From positions 1 through 6,250 of the forward strand of contig SKMI01000198.1 in NCBI GenBank assembly GCA_007121115.1: a stretch of DNA of 6,250 nucleotides, in the 5' to 3' direction. Source of the stretch: Paracoccaceae bacterium. Its GTDB lineage: Bacteria; Pseudomonadota; Alphaproteobacteria; Rhodobacterales; Rhodobacteraceae. Of the stretch, positions 1 to 5,944 are shown piece after piece. Numbering within the stretch: the stretch's first letter is position 1; each line of letters begins with the position of its first letter. Both the position numbers and the translations under genes were made by a program. The notes beneath the pieces are model-generated. The model saw nothing but the letters and a program-made list of their open reading frames with translations, searched no databases and had not been told where the DNA came from.

Positions 1-803
1 CCTTTGCGGGCGGCGTTCTGGAGCCGCTGGGCTTCTCGCTCCATCCGATGAAATATGCGCTGGGTCTGGCGCAGGCGGCGCAGGCGGCAGGCGTGCGGCT
101 TTACGGTGACAGCGCGGTGCGACGGCTGGAACCTGCAGGGAGCGGCTGGCGGCTTGAGACCGGGCGCGGCACGCTGGACGCAAACCGCGTGCTGATCGCC
201 ACCAACGGCTACAGCGACGAGCGCCTGCCACCGTGGCTTGCCGGGCGCCTCCTTCCGGTGCTGTCGAGCATCCTGGTCACCCGCCCCCTGAGCGCAGCCG
301 ACCAGGAAGCGCAGGGGTGGACGTCACGGGTCATGGCCTTCGATTCGCGGCGGTTGCTGCATTACTTCCGGCTCCTGCCCTGCGGGCGGTTCCTGTTCGG
401 CACCCGCGGCGCCGTTTCGGCCCGCACGGACGCGCTGGAGCGCTTCGGACAGCAGGCGCGGGACGAATTCGAAACCCTGTTCCCCGGCTTCGCGGGGGCC
501 GAGACCGAGCGCGCCTGGTCCGGGCTGGTCTGCCTGACCGGCACGCTCGCGCCCTATGCCGGGCCGGTGCCGGGGGCGGTGGGGCTGCACGCGGCGCTCG
601 GCTGGCACGGCAACGGGGTGGCGGCAGCGTCCGAGGCCGGGCGCCGCATGGCCGGTATAATGATGGGCGCCGAGGACACGATCCCCGCGCTGCTGCGCCG
701 CCCGCCGCCGCGCATCCCGCTCCCCCGCCGGGCACTGTTGCGCGCGATGATGCCGGTGCTGGCGGCGCTGGACGGCCCCGTGGGCCGGGTGAAGCGCGCC
801 TGA
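1..803 (+). CDS. FAD-dependent oxidoreductase of the DAO family, 3' part (gamma-glutamylputrescine oxidase-like)
   Basis: The frame is open from the window edge (first full codon at position 3) to a TGA at 801-803, giving about 266 visible codons; the ATG at 48 is internal, because an in-frame FAGGVLEPLGF stretch precedes it. The N-terminal Rossmann FAD-binding region lies upstream of the window. Visible family traits are the substrate-domain start with HPMKYALGLAQAA, the FAD-side segment RVLIATNGYSDERLPPWL, and the C-terminal flavin-contacting motif GWHGNG (600-617) followed by a helix with SEAGRRMA. These match DAO-family amine/amino-acid oxidases, which oxidise a C-N bond and reduce oxygen or pass electrons on. 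PuuB-like enzymes are the closest I recall, but D-amino-acid or sarcosine oxidase-type substrates cannot be excluded. It ends about 37 nt before the rpsA promoter and looks functionally unrelated to rpsA. No T-tract terminator is seen after it. Family confidence is high, substrate low. Confidence 0.85.
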   Translation, partial: FAGGVLEPLGFSLHPMKYALGLAQAAQAAGVRLYGDSAVRRLEPAGSGWRLETGRGTLDANRVLIATNGYSDERLPPWLAGRLLPVLSSILVTRPLSAADQEAQGWTSRVMAFDSRRLLHYFRLLPCGRFLFGTRGAVSARTDALERFGQQARDEFETLFPGFAGAETERAWSGLVCLTGTLAPYAGPVPGAVGLHAALGWHGNGVAAASEAGRRMAGIMMGAEDTIPALLRRPPPRIPLPRRALLRAMMPVLAALDGPVGRVKRA

Positions 804-840
804 GCGTCCGCCGCCTGCGCCCGACCCCGCGACACCACCC

Positions 841-869
841 TTGCCCTTTGCCCACTCGCCCTCTATAGA
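841..869 (+). promoter_or_regulatory. Sigma70-type promoter of rpsA
   Basis: A -35 box TTGCCC (841-846) and a -10 box TATAGA (864-869) are separated by exactly 17 nt. The DNA after the -10 is very GC-rich (CGCGCGC, 870-876), so transcription probably starts near 876. A GC-rich discriminator is the classical feature of promoters repressed by ppGpp/DksA, which would suit a ribosomal protein gene; that control is inferred. The -10 region shares 12 identical bases with the promoter before the DAHP synthase gene. Confidence 0.75.
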
Positions 870-875
870 CGCGCG

Positions 876-1001
876 CATCGGAGACCACGGGGGACGCGGC
901 GGGCACGGACCTGACCGCGCGCTTCTCAATTCCGTTACGCAACAGACCGGCGGAGCCAACCGTCTGGCCAGTCAAACCGAACGCAAAGGAAACGCAACCG
1001 C
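876..1001 (+). promoter_or_regulatory. rpsA 5' untranslated leader with three ACGCAA repeats and the RBS
   Basis: This is the predicted untranslated leader of about 125 nt between the promoter and the rpsA ATG. Its first half is GC-rich and could fold (CGCGG at 895-899 against CCGCG at 915-919). The second half is A-rich, with ACGCAA at 937-942, 981-986 and 992-997; the last two flank the Shine-Dalgarno-like AAAGGA (985-990). The perfect palindrome CTGGCCAG lies at 964-971. S1 is known to repress its own mRNA in E. coli through the leader, so a long leader fits autoregulation. No specific riboregulator family is recognised here. Confidence 0.45.
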
Positions 1002-2681
1002 ATGTGCGCCAAGGCTACCATGGAAGACTTCGAGGCAATGCTCAACGAGAGCCTCGAACTGGACACCCCGACGGAAGGTTCCGTCGTCACCGGCAAGGTC
1101 ATCGCCATCGAGGCGGGCCAGGCCATCATCGACATCGGCTACAAGATGGAAGGCCGGGTCGAGTTGAAGGAATTCGCAAGCCCCGGCGAAGCGCCCGACA
1201 TCTCGGTCGGCGATGAGGTCGAGGTCTACCTGGAGCGCGTGGAAAACGCGCGCGGCGAGGCGGTCATCAGCCGCGACAAGGCCCGGCGCGAGGCCGCCTG
1301 GGACCGTCTGGAAAAAGCCTATGCCGAGGAAAACCGCGTCGAGGGCGCGATCTTCGGCCGCGTCAAGGGCGGCTTCACCGTCGATCTGGGCGGTGCCGTG
1401 GCCTTCCTGCCCGGCAGCCAGGTCGATGTGCGCCCGGTGCGCGACGCAGGCCCGCTGATGGGGCTGAAGCAGCCCTTCCAGATCCTGAAAATGGACCGCC
1501 GCCGCGGCAATATCGTCGTCTCGCGCCGGGTCATCCTGGAAGAGAGCCGGGCCGAACAGCGCGCCGAGATAATCGCCAAGCTGTCCGAAGGCATGGTCAC
1601 CGACGGTGTGGTCAAGAACATCACCGAATATGGCGCCTTCGTCGATCTGGGCGGTGTGGACGGGCTTCTGCACGTCACCGACATGGCCTGGCGCCGCGTC
1701 AACCACCCGTCCGAGGTGGTCAGCATCGGCGAGACGCTGAAGGTGCAGGTCATCAAGATCAACAAGGAAACCCACCGCATCAGCCTGGGCATCAAGCAGC
1801 TTCAGTCCGATCCGTGGGATTCGGTCGAAGGCAAGTATGCCATCGGCTCGGTGCAGAAGGGTCGCGTCACCAACATCACCGACTACGGCGCCTTCGTGGA
1901 GCTGGAACCGGGGGTCGAAGGGCTGGTCCACGTGTCGGAAATGTCCTGGACCAAGAAGAACGTGCACCCCGGCAAGATCGTTTCGACCAGCCAGGAGGTC
2001 GAGGTCATGGTGCTGGAAATCGACAGCGCCAAGCGCCGCGTGTCGCTGGGTCTGAAACAGACCATGCGCAACCCGTGGGAGCTGTTCGAGGAAACCCACC
2101 CCGTCGGCACCCAGATCGAGGGCGAGGTCAAGAACATCACCGAATTCGGGCTGTTCGTGGGCCTCGAGGGCGATATCGACGGCATGGTGCACCTTTCGGA
2201 CCTGTCCTGGGATCAGCGCGGCGAAGACGCGATCCAGGAATACCGCAAGGGCGACACCGTGCAGGCCGTGGTGACCGAGATCGACTCGGACAAGGAGCGC
2301 ATCTCGCTTTCCATCAAGGCGCTGGAAAACGACAGCTTCTCGGACGCGGTCGAAGGCGTGAAGCGTGGCTCCATCGTGACCTGCAACGTGACCGCGATCG
2401 AAGAAGGCGGCATCGAGGTCGAATACAACGGCATGAAGGCCTTCATCCGGCGCTCGGATCTGGCCCGCGACCGCGCCGACCAACGCCCCGAGCGTTTCCA
2501 GGTCGGTGACAAGGTCGATGCCCGCGTGACCAGCGTCGACAGCAAGACCCGCCGTCTGGGCCTGTCGATCAAGGCGCGCGAGATCGCCGAGGAGAAGGAA
2601 GCGGTCGAGCAGTATGGCTCGTCCGACGCTGGCGCGTCCCTGGGCGACATTCTGGGCGCCGCGCTCAAGGATCGCAACTGA
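1002..2681 (+). CDS. rpsA: 30S ribosomal protein S1
   Basis: 559 residues, close to E. coli S1 (557). S1 sits on the small subunit next to S2, captures and unwinds mRNA, and allows initiation on structured or weak-SD messages. Six S1/OB-fold repeats are visible at roughly residues 25-91, 111-176, 197-265, 282-352, 369-439 and 455-525. Repeats 3-5 carry the diagnostic NITEYGAFVDL, NITDYGAFVEL and NITEFGLFVGL cores, each followed by GL(L/V)H or GMVH. Repeats 1-2 are the divergent ribosome-docking pair and 3-6 the RNA-binding set, as known for the family. The start at ATG 1002 is preferred over the in-frame ATG at 1020 because MCAKA is the usual N-terminus in relatives as I recall them; AAAGGA lies 11 nt upstream. 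The gene has its own promoter and terminator. cmk, often adjacent to rpsA in Proteobacteria, is not directly upstream here. Confidence 0.98.
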   Translation: MCAKATMEDFEAMLNESLELDTPTEGSVVTGKVIAIEAGQAIIDIGYKMEGRVELKEFASPGEAPDISVGDEVEVYLERVENARGEAVISRDKARREAAWDRLEKAYAEENRVEGAIFGRVKGGFTVDLGGAVAFLPGSQVDVRPVRDAGPLMGLKQPFQILKMDRRRGNIVVSRRVILEESRAEQRAEIIAKLSEGMVTDGVVKNITEYGAFVDLGGVDGLLHVTDMAWRRVNHPSEVVSIGETLKVQVIKINKETHRISLGIKQLQSDPWDSVEGKYAIGSVQKGRVTNITDYGAFVELEPGVEGLVHVSEMSWTKKNVHPGKIVSTSQEVEVMVLEIDSAKRRVSLGLKQTMRNPWELFEETHPVGTQIEGEVKNITEFGLFVGLEGDIDGMVHLSDLSWDQRGEDAIQEYRKGDTVQAVVTEIDSDKERISLSIKALENDSFSDAVEGVKRGSIVTCNVTAIEEGGIEVEYNGMKAFIRRSDLARDRADQRPERFQVGDKVDARVTSVDSKTRRLGLSIKAREIAEEKEAVEQYGSSDAGASLGDILGAALKDRN

Positions 2682-2727
2682 GCGCGATTCCCCACGCCTG
2701 CCCCACCGGCACGCCAAGAAACGACAG

Positions 2728-2754
2728 GGGCCTGCGACAACGCGGGCCCTTTTT
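2728..2754 (+). terminator. Rho-independent terminator after rpsA
   Basis: The arms GGGCCTGCG (2728-2736) and CGCGGGCCC (2741-2749) pair over 9 bp with a single T-G wobble. They close a four-base ACAA loop and are followed directly by five Ts (2750-2754). The stem can be extended by G2727-T2750 and A2726-T2751. It lies 46 nt after the rpsA stop, so most rpsA transcripts should end here and ihfB should need its own promoter. Confidence 0.9.
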
Positions 2755-2806
2755 CTGTTGGCAGAGACCGTCGGCACCCTGACGCCGGGGGCTGCGCGCT
2801 TTCCTG

Positions 2807-2835
2807 TTCCGTAGCGCGCCATTTCCGCCTATAGT
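2807..2835 (+). promoter_or_regulatory. Probable ihfB promoter
   Basis: TATAGT (2830-2835) sits in a CTATAGTCGCGG context that closely resembles the rpsA and DAHP synthase -10 regions. At the matching 17-nt spacing the -35 would be TTCCGT (2807-2812), a poor match to TTGACA. The position between the rpsA terminator and ihfB, with a predicted leader of about 40 nt, supports the call. The weak -35 suggests a modest or activator-dependent promoter. Confidence 0.5.
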
Positions 2836-2881
2836 CGCGGAAAATCAGCAAAACGCTGTCGATACCCGGGGGGGACATGGA

Positions 2882-3169
2882 ATGATCCGGTCAGAATTGA
2901 TCCAGAAGATCGCCGACGAGAACCCGCATCTGTTCCAGCGCGACGTGGAGCGGATCGTTCACACCATATTCGAAGAGATCACCGAAGCGCTGGCACGCGG
3001 CGAGCGTGTCGAATTGCGCGGCTTCGGCGCGTTCTCGGTCAAGCACCGCGACGCGCGCATCGGTCGCAACCCGCGCACCGGGGAATCGGTGGAAGTGGAG
3101 GCCAAGGCGCTGCCCTTCTTCAAGACCGGCAAGCTCTTGCGCGACCGCCTGAACGGACGAGAGGACTGA
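2882..3169 (+). CDS. ihfB: Integration host factor subunit beta
   Basis: 95 residues, the normal length of an HU/IHF-family protein. IHF is an alpha/beta heterodimer that bends DNA sharply at specific sites and shapes promoters, replication origins and recombination complexes. The N-terminal helices (residues 1-40) form the dimer body. RGFGAF (46-51) begins the beta sheet, and GRNPRTGE (61-68) is the tip of the DNA-embracing arm, with Pro64 as the intercalating proline. Glu44 and Arg46, the beta-subunit residues that read the TTR part of the IHF site, are both present, which argues for beta rather than alpha or HU. The start at ATG 2882 is fixed by the G-rich SD GGGGGGGA (2868-2875), 6 nt upstream. 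ihfB after rpsA is a conserved order across Proteobacteria. The partner ihfA is expected elsewhere. Confidence 0.96.
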   Translation: MIRSELIQKIADENPHLFQRDVERIVHTIFEEITEALARGERVELRGFGAFSVKHRDARIGRNPRTGESVEVEAKALPFFKTGKLLRDRLNGRED

Positions 3170-3177
3170 TCCGACCC

Positions 3178-3567
3178 ATGACCTACATCCGCTTTGCATT
3201 CTTTGGCCTGATCGGGGTCGTCTTCGTGACCGTGGCGCTGGCCAACCGCAGCATGGTGACCATGACGCTGCTCCCCGATCCGCTGGCCGCGCTTCTGGGC
3301 TTCAACGCGCAGATTGCGCTGCCGCTCTTCGTTCTGGTGGGCGGCGCGGTGGTGGTCGGTCTGCTGCTGGGCTTCCTGTGGGAATGGCTCCGCGAACGCG
3401 CCTATCGCGCCGAAGCGAAAATGGCGCGCACGGAATGCGACCGGCTGCGCGGGGAGCTGAACCGCGTGCAGAAACAGGCCCCCGAAACCCAGAAGGACGA
3501 CGTGCTGGCGATCATCGAGGCGGACGAGGCGAAATCCCGCAAGACGACCGTGCCCGCCGTCTCGTGA
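3178..3567 (+). CDS. lapA: LapA/DUF1049-family inner-membrane protein
   Basis: 129 residues. Two hydrophobic helices are visible, about residues 5-22 and 46-66, separated by a short loop holding the typical N-R-S segment (ANRSMVTMTLLP). They are followed by WEWLRER and a charged, probably coiled-coil cytoplasmic tail (about 72-100) with a polar end. This matches the DUF1049/LapA architecture. In E. coli LapA works beside LapB in control of lipopolysaccharide assembly (LpxC turnover). LapB is not next to this gene, so that role is inferred, and the tail is longer than in E. coli LapA. The gene begins 8 nt after the ihfB stop, with GAGGA (3161-3165) inside the ihfB end as RBS, so translation is probably coupled to ihfB. 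The ihfB-lapA adjacency seen in other Proteobacteria supports the call. Confidence 0.75.
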   Translation: MTYIRFAFFGLIGVVFVTVALANRSMVTMTLLPDPLAALLGFNAQIALPLFVLVGGAVVVGLLLGFLWEWLRERAYRAEAKMARTECDRLRGELNRVQKQAPETQKDDVLAIIEADEAKSRKTTVPAVS

Positions 3568-3607
3568 TCCAGCCCGCCGCCGGTCTGGGCGCAGGAGCGC
3601 TGCCGCA

Positions 3608-4318
3608 ATGAGCGCCAAGATGAACAATGACCCCGTCAGGGTGAAGATCTGCGGCCTGCGCAGCGCCGAACAGGTGGCGCAGGCGGTGCAGGCGGGTGCC
3701 TCTTATGTGGGCTTCGTGTTCTTTCCGCCCTCGCCCCGGTCGGTGGATGCGGCAGCGGCCGCGCAGGCCGCGCTGGCCGCGCCGCCGGGGGTGGCCAAGG
3801 TCGCGCTGGTGGTGAATGCCACCGACGCGGATCTGGACGCGCTGCTGGCACGCGTGCCCATCGACATGCTGCAACTTCACGGGGCGGAAACGCCGGAGCG
3901 GGTGGCCGAAATCCGCCTCCGCTGCGGGTTGCCGGTGATGAAGGCCGTGGGCGTCGCCGGGCCCGAGGATCTGCCCGCGCTGGACCGCTACGCCCGCGTC
4001 GCCGACCAGCTGCTGGTGGACGCAAAGCCGCCCAAGGGCGCCACGCGCCCCGGCGGGAATGCCGTGGCCTTCGACTGGTCGCTGATCGCCGGGCGGCGCT
4101 GGGCGGTGCCGTGGCTGCTGGCAGGCGGGCTGACGCCCGAGAACGTGGCCGAAGCGATCCGCGCCACCGGGGCGCGGCAGGTGGATGTCTCCTCGGGCGT
4201 GGAGCGCGCACCAGGCGACAAGGACCCCGCGCAGGTTGCGGCTTTCATCGAAGCGGCGCGGGCCGCGGCTCGGGCCGCCGCGGCGCCGGGCGTGCCACGC
4301 CTTGCGCATCCGCGCTGA
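3608..4318 (+). CDS. trpF: Phosphoribosylanthranilate isomerase
   Basis: 236 residues. TrpF catalyses the Amadori rearrangement of N-(5'-phosphoribosyl)anthranilate to the carboxyphenylamino-deoxyribulose phosphate, the third step from chorismate to tryptophan, in the cytoplasm. The TIM-barrel landmarks are present in order: KICGL with catalytic Cys15, VGFVFFPPSPR on strand 2, QLHGAE (89-94), LLVDAKPP with catalytic Asp138, LAGGLTPENV (171-180) for phosphate binding, and DVSSGVE (193-199). The start at ATG 3608 has AGGAG (3593-3597) upstream; the in-frame ATG at 3620 lacks an SD. About 20 residues beyond the usual end form an alanine/arginine-rich tail (from about residue 216), so the protein is longer than the 200-215 typical of the family. 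It follows lapA by 40 nt and is probably in the ihfB-lapA transcript. trpB, a frequent downstream partner in relatives, is not next. Confidence 0.97.
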   Translation: MSAKMNNDPVRVKICGLRSAEQVAQAVQAGASYVGFVFFPPSPRSVDAAAAAQAALAAPPGVAKVALVVNATDADLDALLARVPIDMLQLHGAETPERVAEIRLRCGLPVMKAVGVAGPEDLPALDRYARVADQLLVDAKPPKGATRPGGNAVAFDWSLIAGRRWAVPWLLAGGLTPENVAEAIRATGARQVDVSSGVERAPGDKDPAQVAAFIEAARAAARAAAAPGVPRLAHPR

Positions 4319-4375
4319 GCCCGCGCGCATCGTCCGTTCCCCTCTGCCCTCCCCCAGGCGCACGCGCAAAGCGGT

Positions 4376-4404
4376 TTGCACCGGGCGGCGCGAGGCGCTA
4401 TAGA
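4376..4404 (+). promoter_or_regulatory. Sigma70-type promoter of the DAHP synthase gene
   Basis: The -35 box TTGCAC (4376-4381) and the -10 box TATAGA (4399-4404) are 17 nt apart, with a GC-rich discriminator (CGCGCCCG) behind. The start should be near 4411, giving a leader of about 78 nt to ATG 4489. CTATAGACGCGC (4398-4409) is identical to the rpsA promoter segment at 863-874. An inverted repeat GCAAA-N4-TTTGC (4366-4379) overlaps the -35 box and could be an operator. No convincing terminator separates trpF from this promoter. Confidence 0.75.
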
Positions 4405-4454
4405 CGCGCCCGTGTCTGCGACCGCTAACGCGCGTGCAGGACAAGGGAGTGACA

Positions 4455-4468
4455 GGTGCAAGCGCACC
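4455..4468 (+). promoter_or_regulatory. Small hairpin in the DAHP synthase leader, covering an alternative GTG start
   Basis: GGTGC (4455-4459) and GCACC (4464-4468) form a perfect 5-bp stem around the loop AAGC. The hairpin contains the GTG at 4456-4458, which is in frame with the enzyme and has AAGGGAG (4443-4449) before it. Downstream, a four-codon ATG...TGA mini-frame (4473-4487) ends one base before the preferred ATG. These features may tune translation; this is inferred. Confidence 0.35.
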
Positions 4469-4488
4469 ACCAATGGCCGGAGTGTGAC

Positions 4489-5856
4489 ATGACCAGGGGC
4501 TGGACGAAATCCGAATGGCGCCAAAAGCCGCGCATCCAGATGCCGGAGTATCCGGACGCTGCGCGGCTGGCCGAGGTCGAGGCGCAACTGGCCCAGTATC
4601 CGCCGCTGGTATTTGCCGGCGAGGTGCGCGCGCTGAAGGCGAAGCTGGGCGCGGCGGCGCGGGGCGAGGCGTTCCTGCTGCAAGGCGGCGACTGCGCCGA
4701 AAGCTTCGCCGAATTCAACGCCGACAGCATCCGCGACACGTTCAAGGTGCTGCTGCAGATGGCCGTGGTGCTGACGTTCGGCGCCAAGGTGCCGGTGGTC
4801 AAGGTCGGCCGCATGGCCGGCCAGTTCGCCAAGCCGCGCTCGGCGCCCACGGAAACCGTGGGCGGGCAGGAACTGCCCAGCTATCGCGGCGACATCATCA
4901 ACGGCTTCGACTTCACCGCCGACGCCCGCGTGCCCGACCCGGCGCGGATGCTGCAGGCCTACACGCAGGCCGCCGCCTCGCTGAACCTGTTGCGCGCGTT
5001 TTCGACCGGGGGCTTCGCCGATGTGCACCGGGTGCACGCCTGGACGCTCGGCTTCACCGAGGGCGAGAAGGCCGAGCGTTACCGCGCGCTGTCGAACCGC
5101 ATCTCGGACGCGCTGGACTTCATGGCCGCCGCCGGGATCACCGGCGCGACCAACCACGAGATCCGCTCGGTCGACTTCTACACCAGCCACGAGGCGCTGC
5201 TGCTGGAATACGAAGAGGCGCTGTGTCGGGTCGATTCGACCTCGGGTCTGCCGGTGGCGGGGTCCGGGCACATGGTCTGGATCGGCGACCGCACGCGCCA
5301 GCCCGATGGCGCGCATGTAGAATTCGCCCGCGGGGTGCAGAACCCGGTGGGGTTGAAATGCGGCCCGTCGCTGGAGGTGGACGACCTCAAGCGCCTGATC
5401 GAACGGCTGAACCCCGAAAACGAGGCCGGGCGGCTGACGCTCATCGCGCGCTTCGGGGCGGGCAAGACGGGCGATCACCTGCCGCGCCTGATCCGCGCGG
5501 TGCAGGAGGAAGGCGCCAACGTGCTCTGGGTCTGCGACCCGATGCACGGCAACACCATCAAGTCCGCAAGCGGCTACAAGACCCGGCCCTTCGATCTGGT
5601 CCTGCGCGAGGTGCACGAGTTCTTTGCCATCCACAACGCCGAAGGCACCATCCCCGGCGGCGTGCATTTCGAGATGACGGGCAAGGACGTGACCGAATGC
5701 ACCGGCGGCGTGCGCGCGATCACCGACGAGGATCTGTCGGACCGTTACCACACTGCCTGCGACCCGCGCCTGAACGCCAGCCAGTCGCTGGAATTGGCGT
5801 TTCTGGTGGCCGAGGAGCTTTCGGGGCGGCGCGACCGGATGGCCGCCGCCGTCTGA
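4489..5856 (+). CDS. aroG: Class II (plant-type) 3-deoxy-7-phosphoheptulonate (DAHP) synthase
   Basis: 455 residues from ATG 4489. The enzyme condenses phosphoenolpyruvate with erythrose 4-phosphate to DAHP, the first committed step of the shikimate pathway. Class II residues are all visible. Metal ligands by homology to the Mycobacterium tuberculosis enzyme are Cys69 (LLQGGDCAESF), His353 (CDPMHGN), Glu395 (HFEMTG) and Asp425 (CDPRLN). Substrate-binding segments include KVGRMAGQ with Arg108, GDRTRQPDGAH (from about residue 266), GLKCGP and LIARFG. The start is chosen because MTRGWTKSEWRQKPRIQMP aligns with the usual beginning of relatives as I recall it and GGAG (4479-4482) lies 6 nt upstream. 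A GTG at 4456 would add 11 residues, has a good SD, and remains possible. The long N-terminal extension that carries allosteric elements in mycobacteria is largely absent. The gene has its own promoter, directly after trpF. Symbols vary (aroF, aroG, aroH, aroA-II). Confidence 0.96.
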   Translation: MTRGWTKSEWRQKPRIQMPEYPDAARLAEVEAQLAQYPPLVFAGEVRALKAKLGAAARGEAFLLQGGDCAESFAEFNADSIRDTFKVLLQMAVVLTFGAKVPVVKVGRMAGQFAKPRSAPTETVGGQELPSYRGDIINGFDFTADARVPDPARMLQAYTQAAASLNLLRAFSTGGFADVHRVHAWTLGFTEGEKAERYRALSNRISDALDFMAAAGITGATNHEIRSVDFYTSHEALLLEYEEALCRVDSTSGLPVAGSGHMVWIGDRTRQPDGAHVEFARGVQNPVGLKCGPSLEVDDLKRLIERLNPENEAGRLTLIARFGAGKTGDHLPRLIRAVQEEGANVLWVCDPMHGNTIKSASGYKTRPFDLVLREVHEFFAIHNAEGTIPGGVHFEMTGKDVTECTGGVRAITDEDLSDRYHTACDPRLNASQSLELAFLVAEELSGRRDRMAAAV

Positions 5857-5866
5857 TGATTCCGCC

Positions 5867-5896
5867 GGTGGCGGGCGCACCCGGCGCGCCCGCACC
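5867..5896 (+). terminator. GC-rich hairpin after the DAHP synthase gene, possible terminator
   Basis: GGTG-G-CGGGCGC (5867-5878) pairs with GCGCCCGCACC (5886-5896) over 11 bp with one bulged G (5871) and a 7-nt loop. It begins 10 nt after the stop codon, where a terminator is expected. No T-run follows directly; the nearest T-rich bases are at 5915-5920. It may therefore be a weak terminator or an mRNA 3'-end stabiliser. Confidence 0.45.
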
Positions 5897-5917
5897 ATGC
5901 CTGCAACGGTGGCATTT

Positions 5918-5944
5918 CTTGGCCGTCACCTGAAACTGGCCAAG
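5918..5944. repeat. Inverted repeat CTTGGCC-N13-GGCCAAG
   Basis: The perfect 7-bp arms CTTGGCC (5918-5924) and GGCCAAG (5938-5944) flank 13 nt. The repeat lies between the DAHP synthase gene and the next gene, about 75 nt before the latter's ATG. It could be an operator, or an RNA hairpin belonging to the 3' end of the upstream transcript. No strong sigma70 promoter is seen beside it. Confidence 0.4.

Noticed and set aside
804..840. Terminator after the FAD oxidoreductase gene
   Set aside because: The stretch is GC-rich but shows no convincing stem followed by a T-run.
972..2822. A 616-codon open frame on the minus strand opposite rpsA
   Set aside because: It is the mirror of a highly expressed GC-rich gene whose codon bias removes antisense stops. 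Its predicted protein is rich in D, H, L and A with repeats that simply mirror the S1 domains, and the plus-strand S1 is unambiguous.
2842..2862. Possible IHF binding site (AATCAGCAAAACG) in the ihfB leader, suggesting autoregulation
   Set aside because: It departs from the WATCAANNNNTTR consensus at the key CAA and TTR positions, so the match is too poor to report as a site.
4319..4365. Intrinsic terminator after trpF
   Set aside because: The region is a C-rich tract without a paired stem or a T-run. Any termination here would have to be Rho-dependent or rely on the hairpin inside the trpF end.
3988..5898. A 636-codon open frame on the minus strand opposite trpF and the DAHP synthase gene
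   Set aside because: It spans two well-identified plus-strand genes and the promoter between them. Its composition (H, R, A, G, V rich, no domain pattern) is that of an antisense shadow.
4515..5933. A long plus-strand frame overlapping the DAHP synthase gene in another phase
   Set aside because: It is an Arg/Gly/Ala-rich translation typical of an off-phase reading of GC-rich coding DNA. The class II DAHP synthase frame contains all the catalytic residues.
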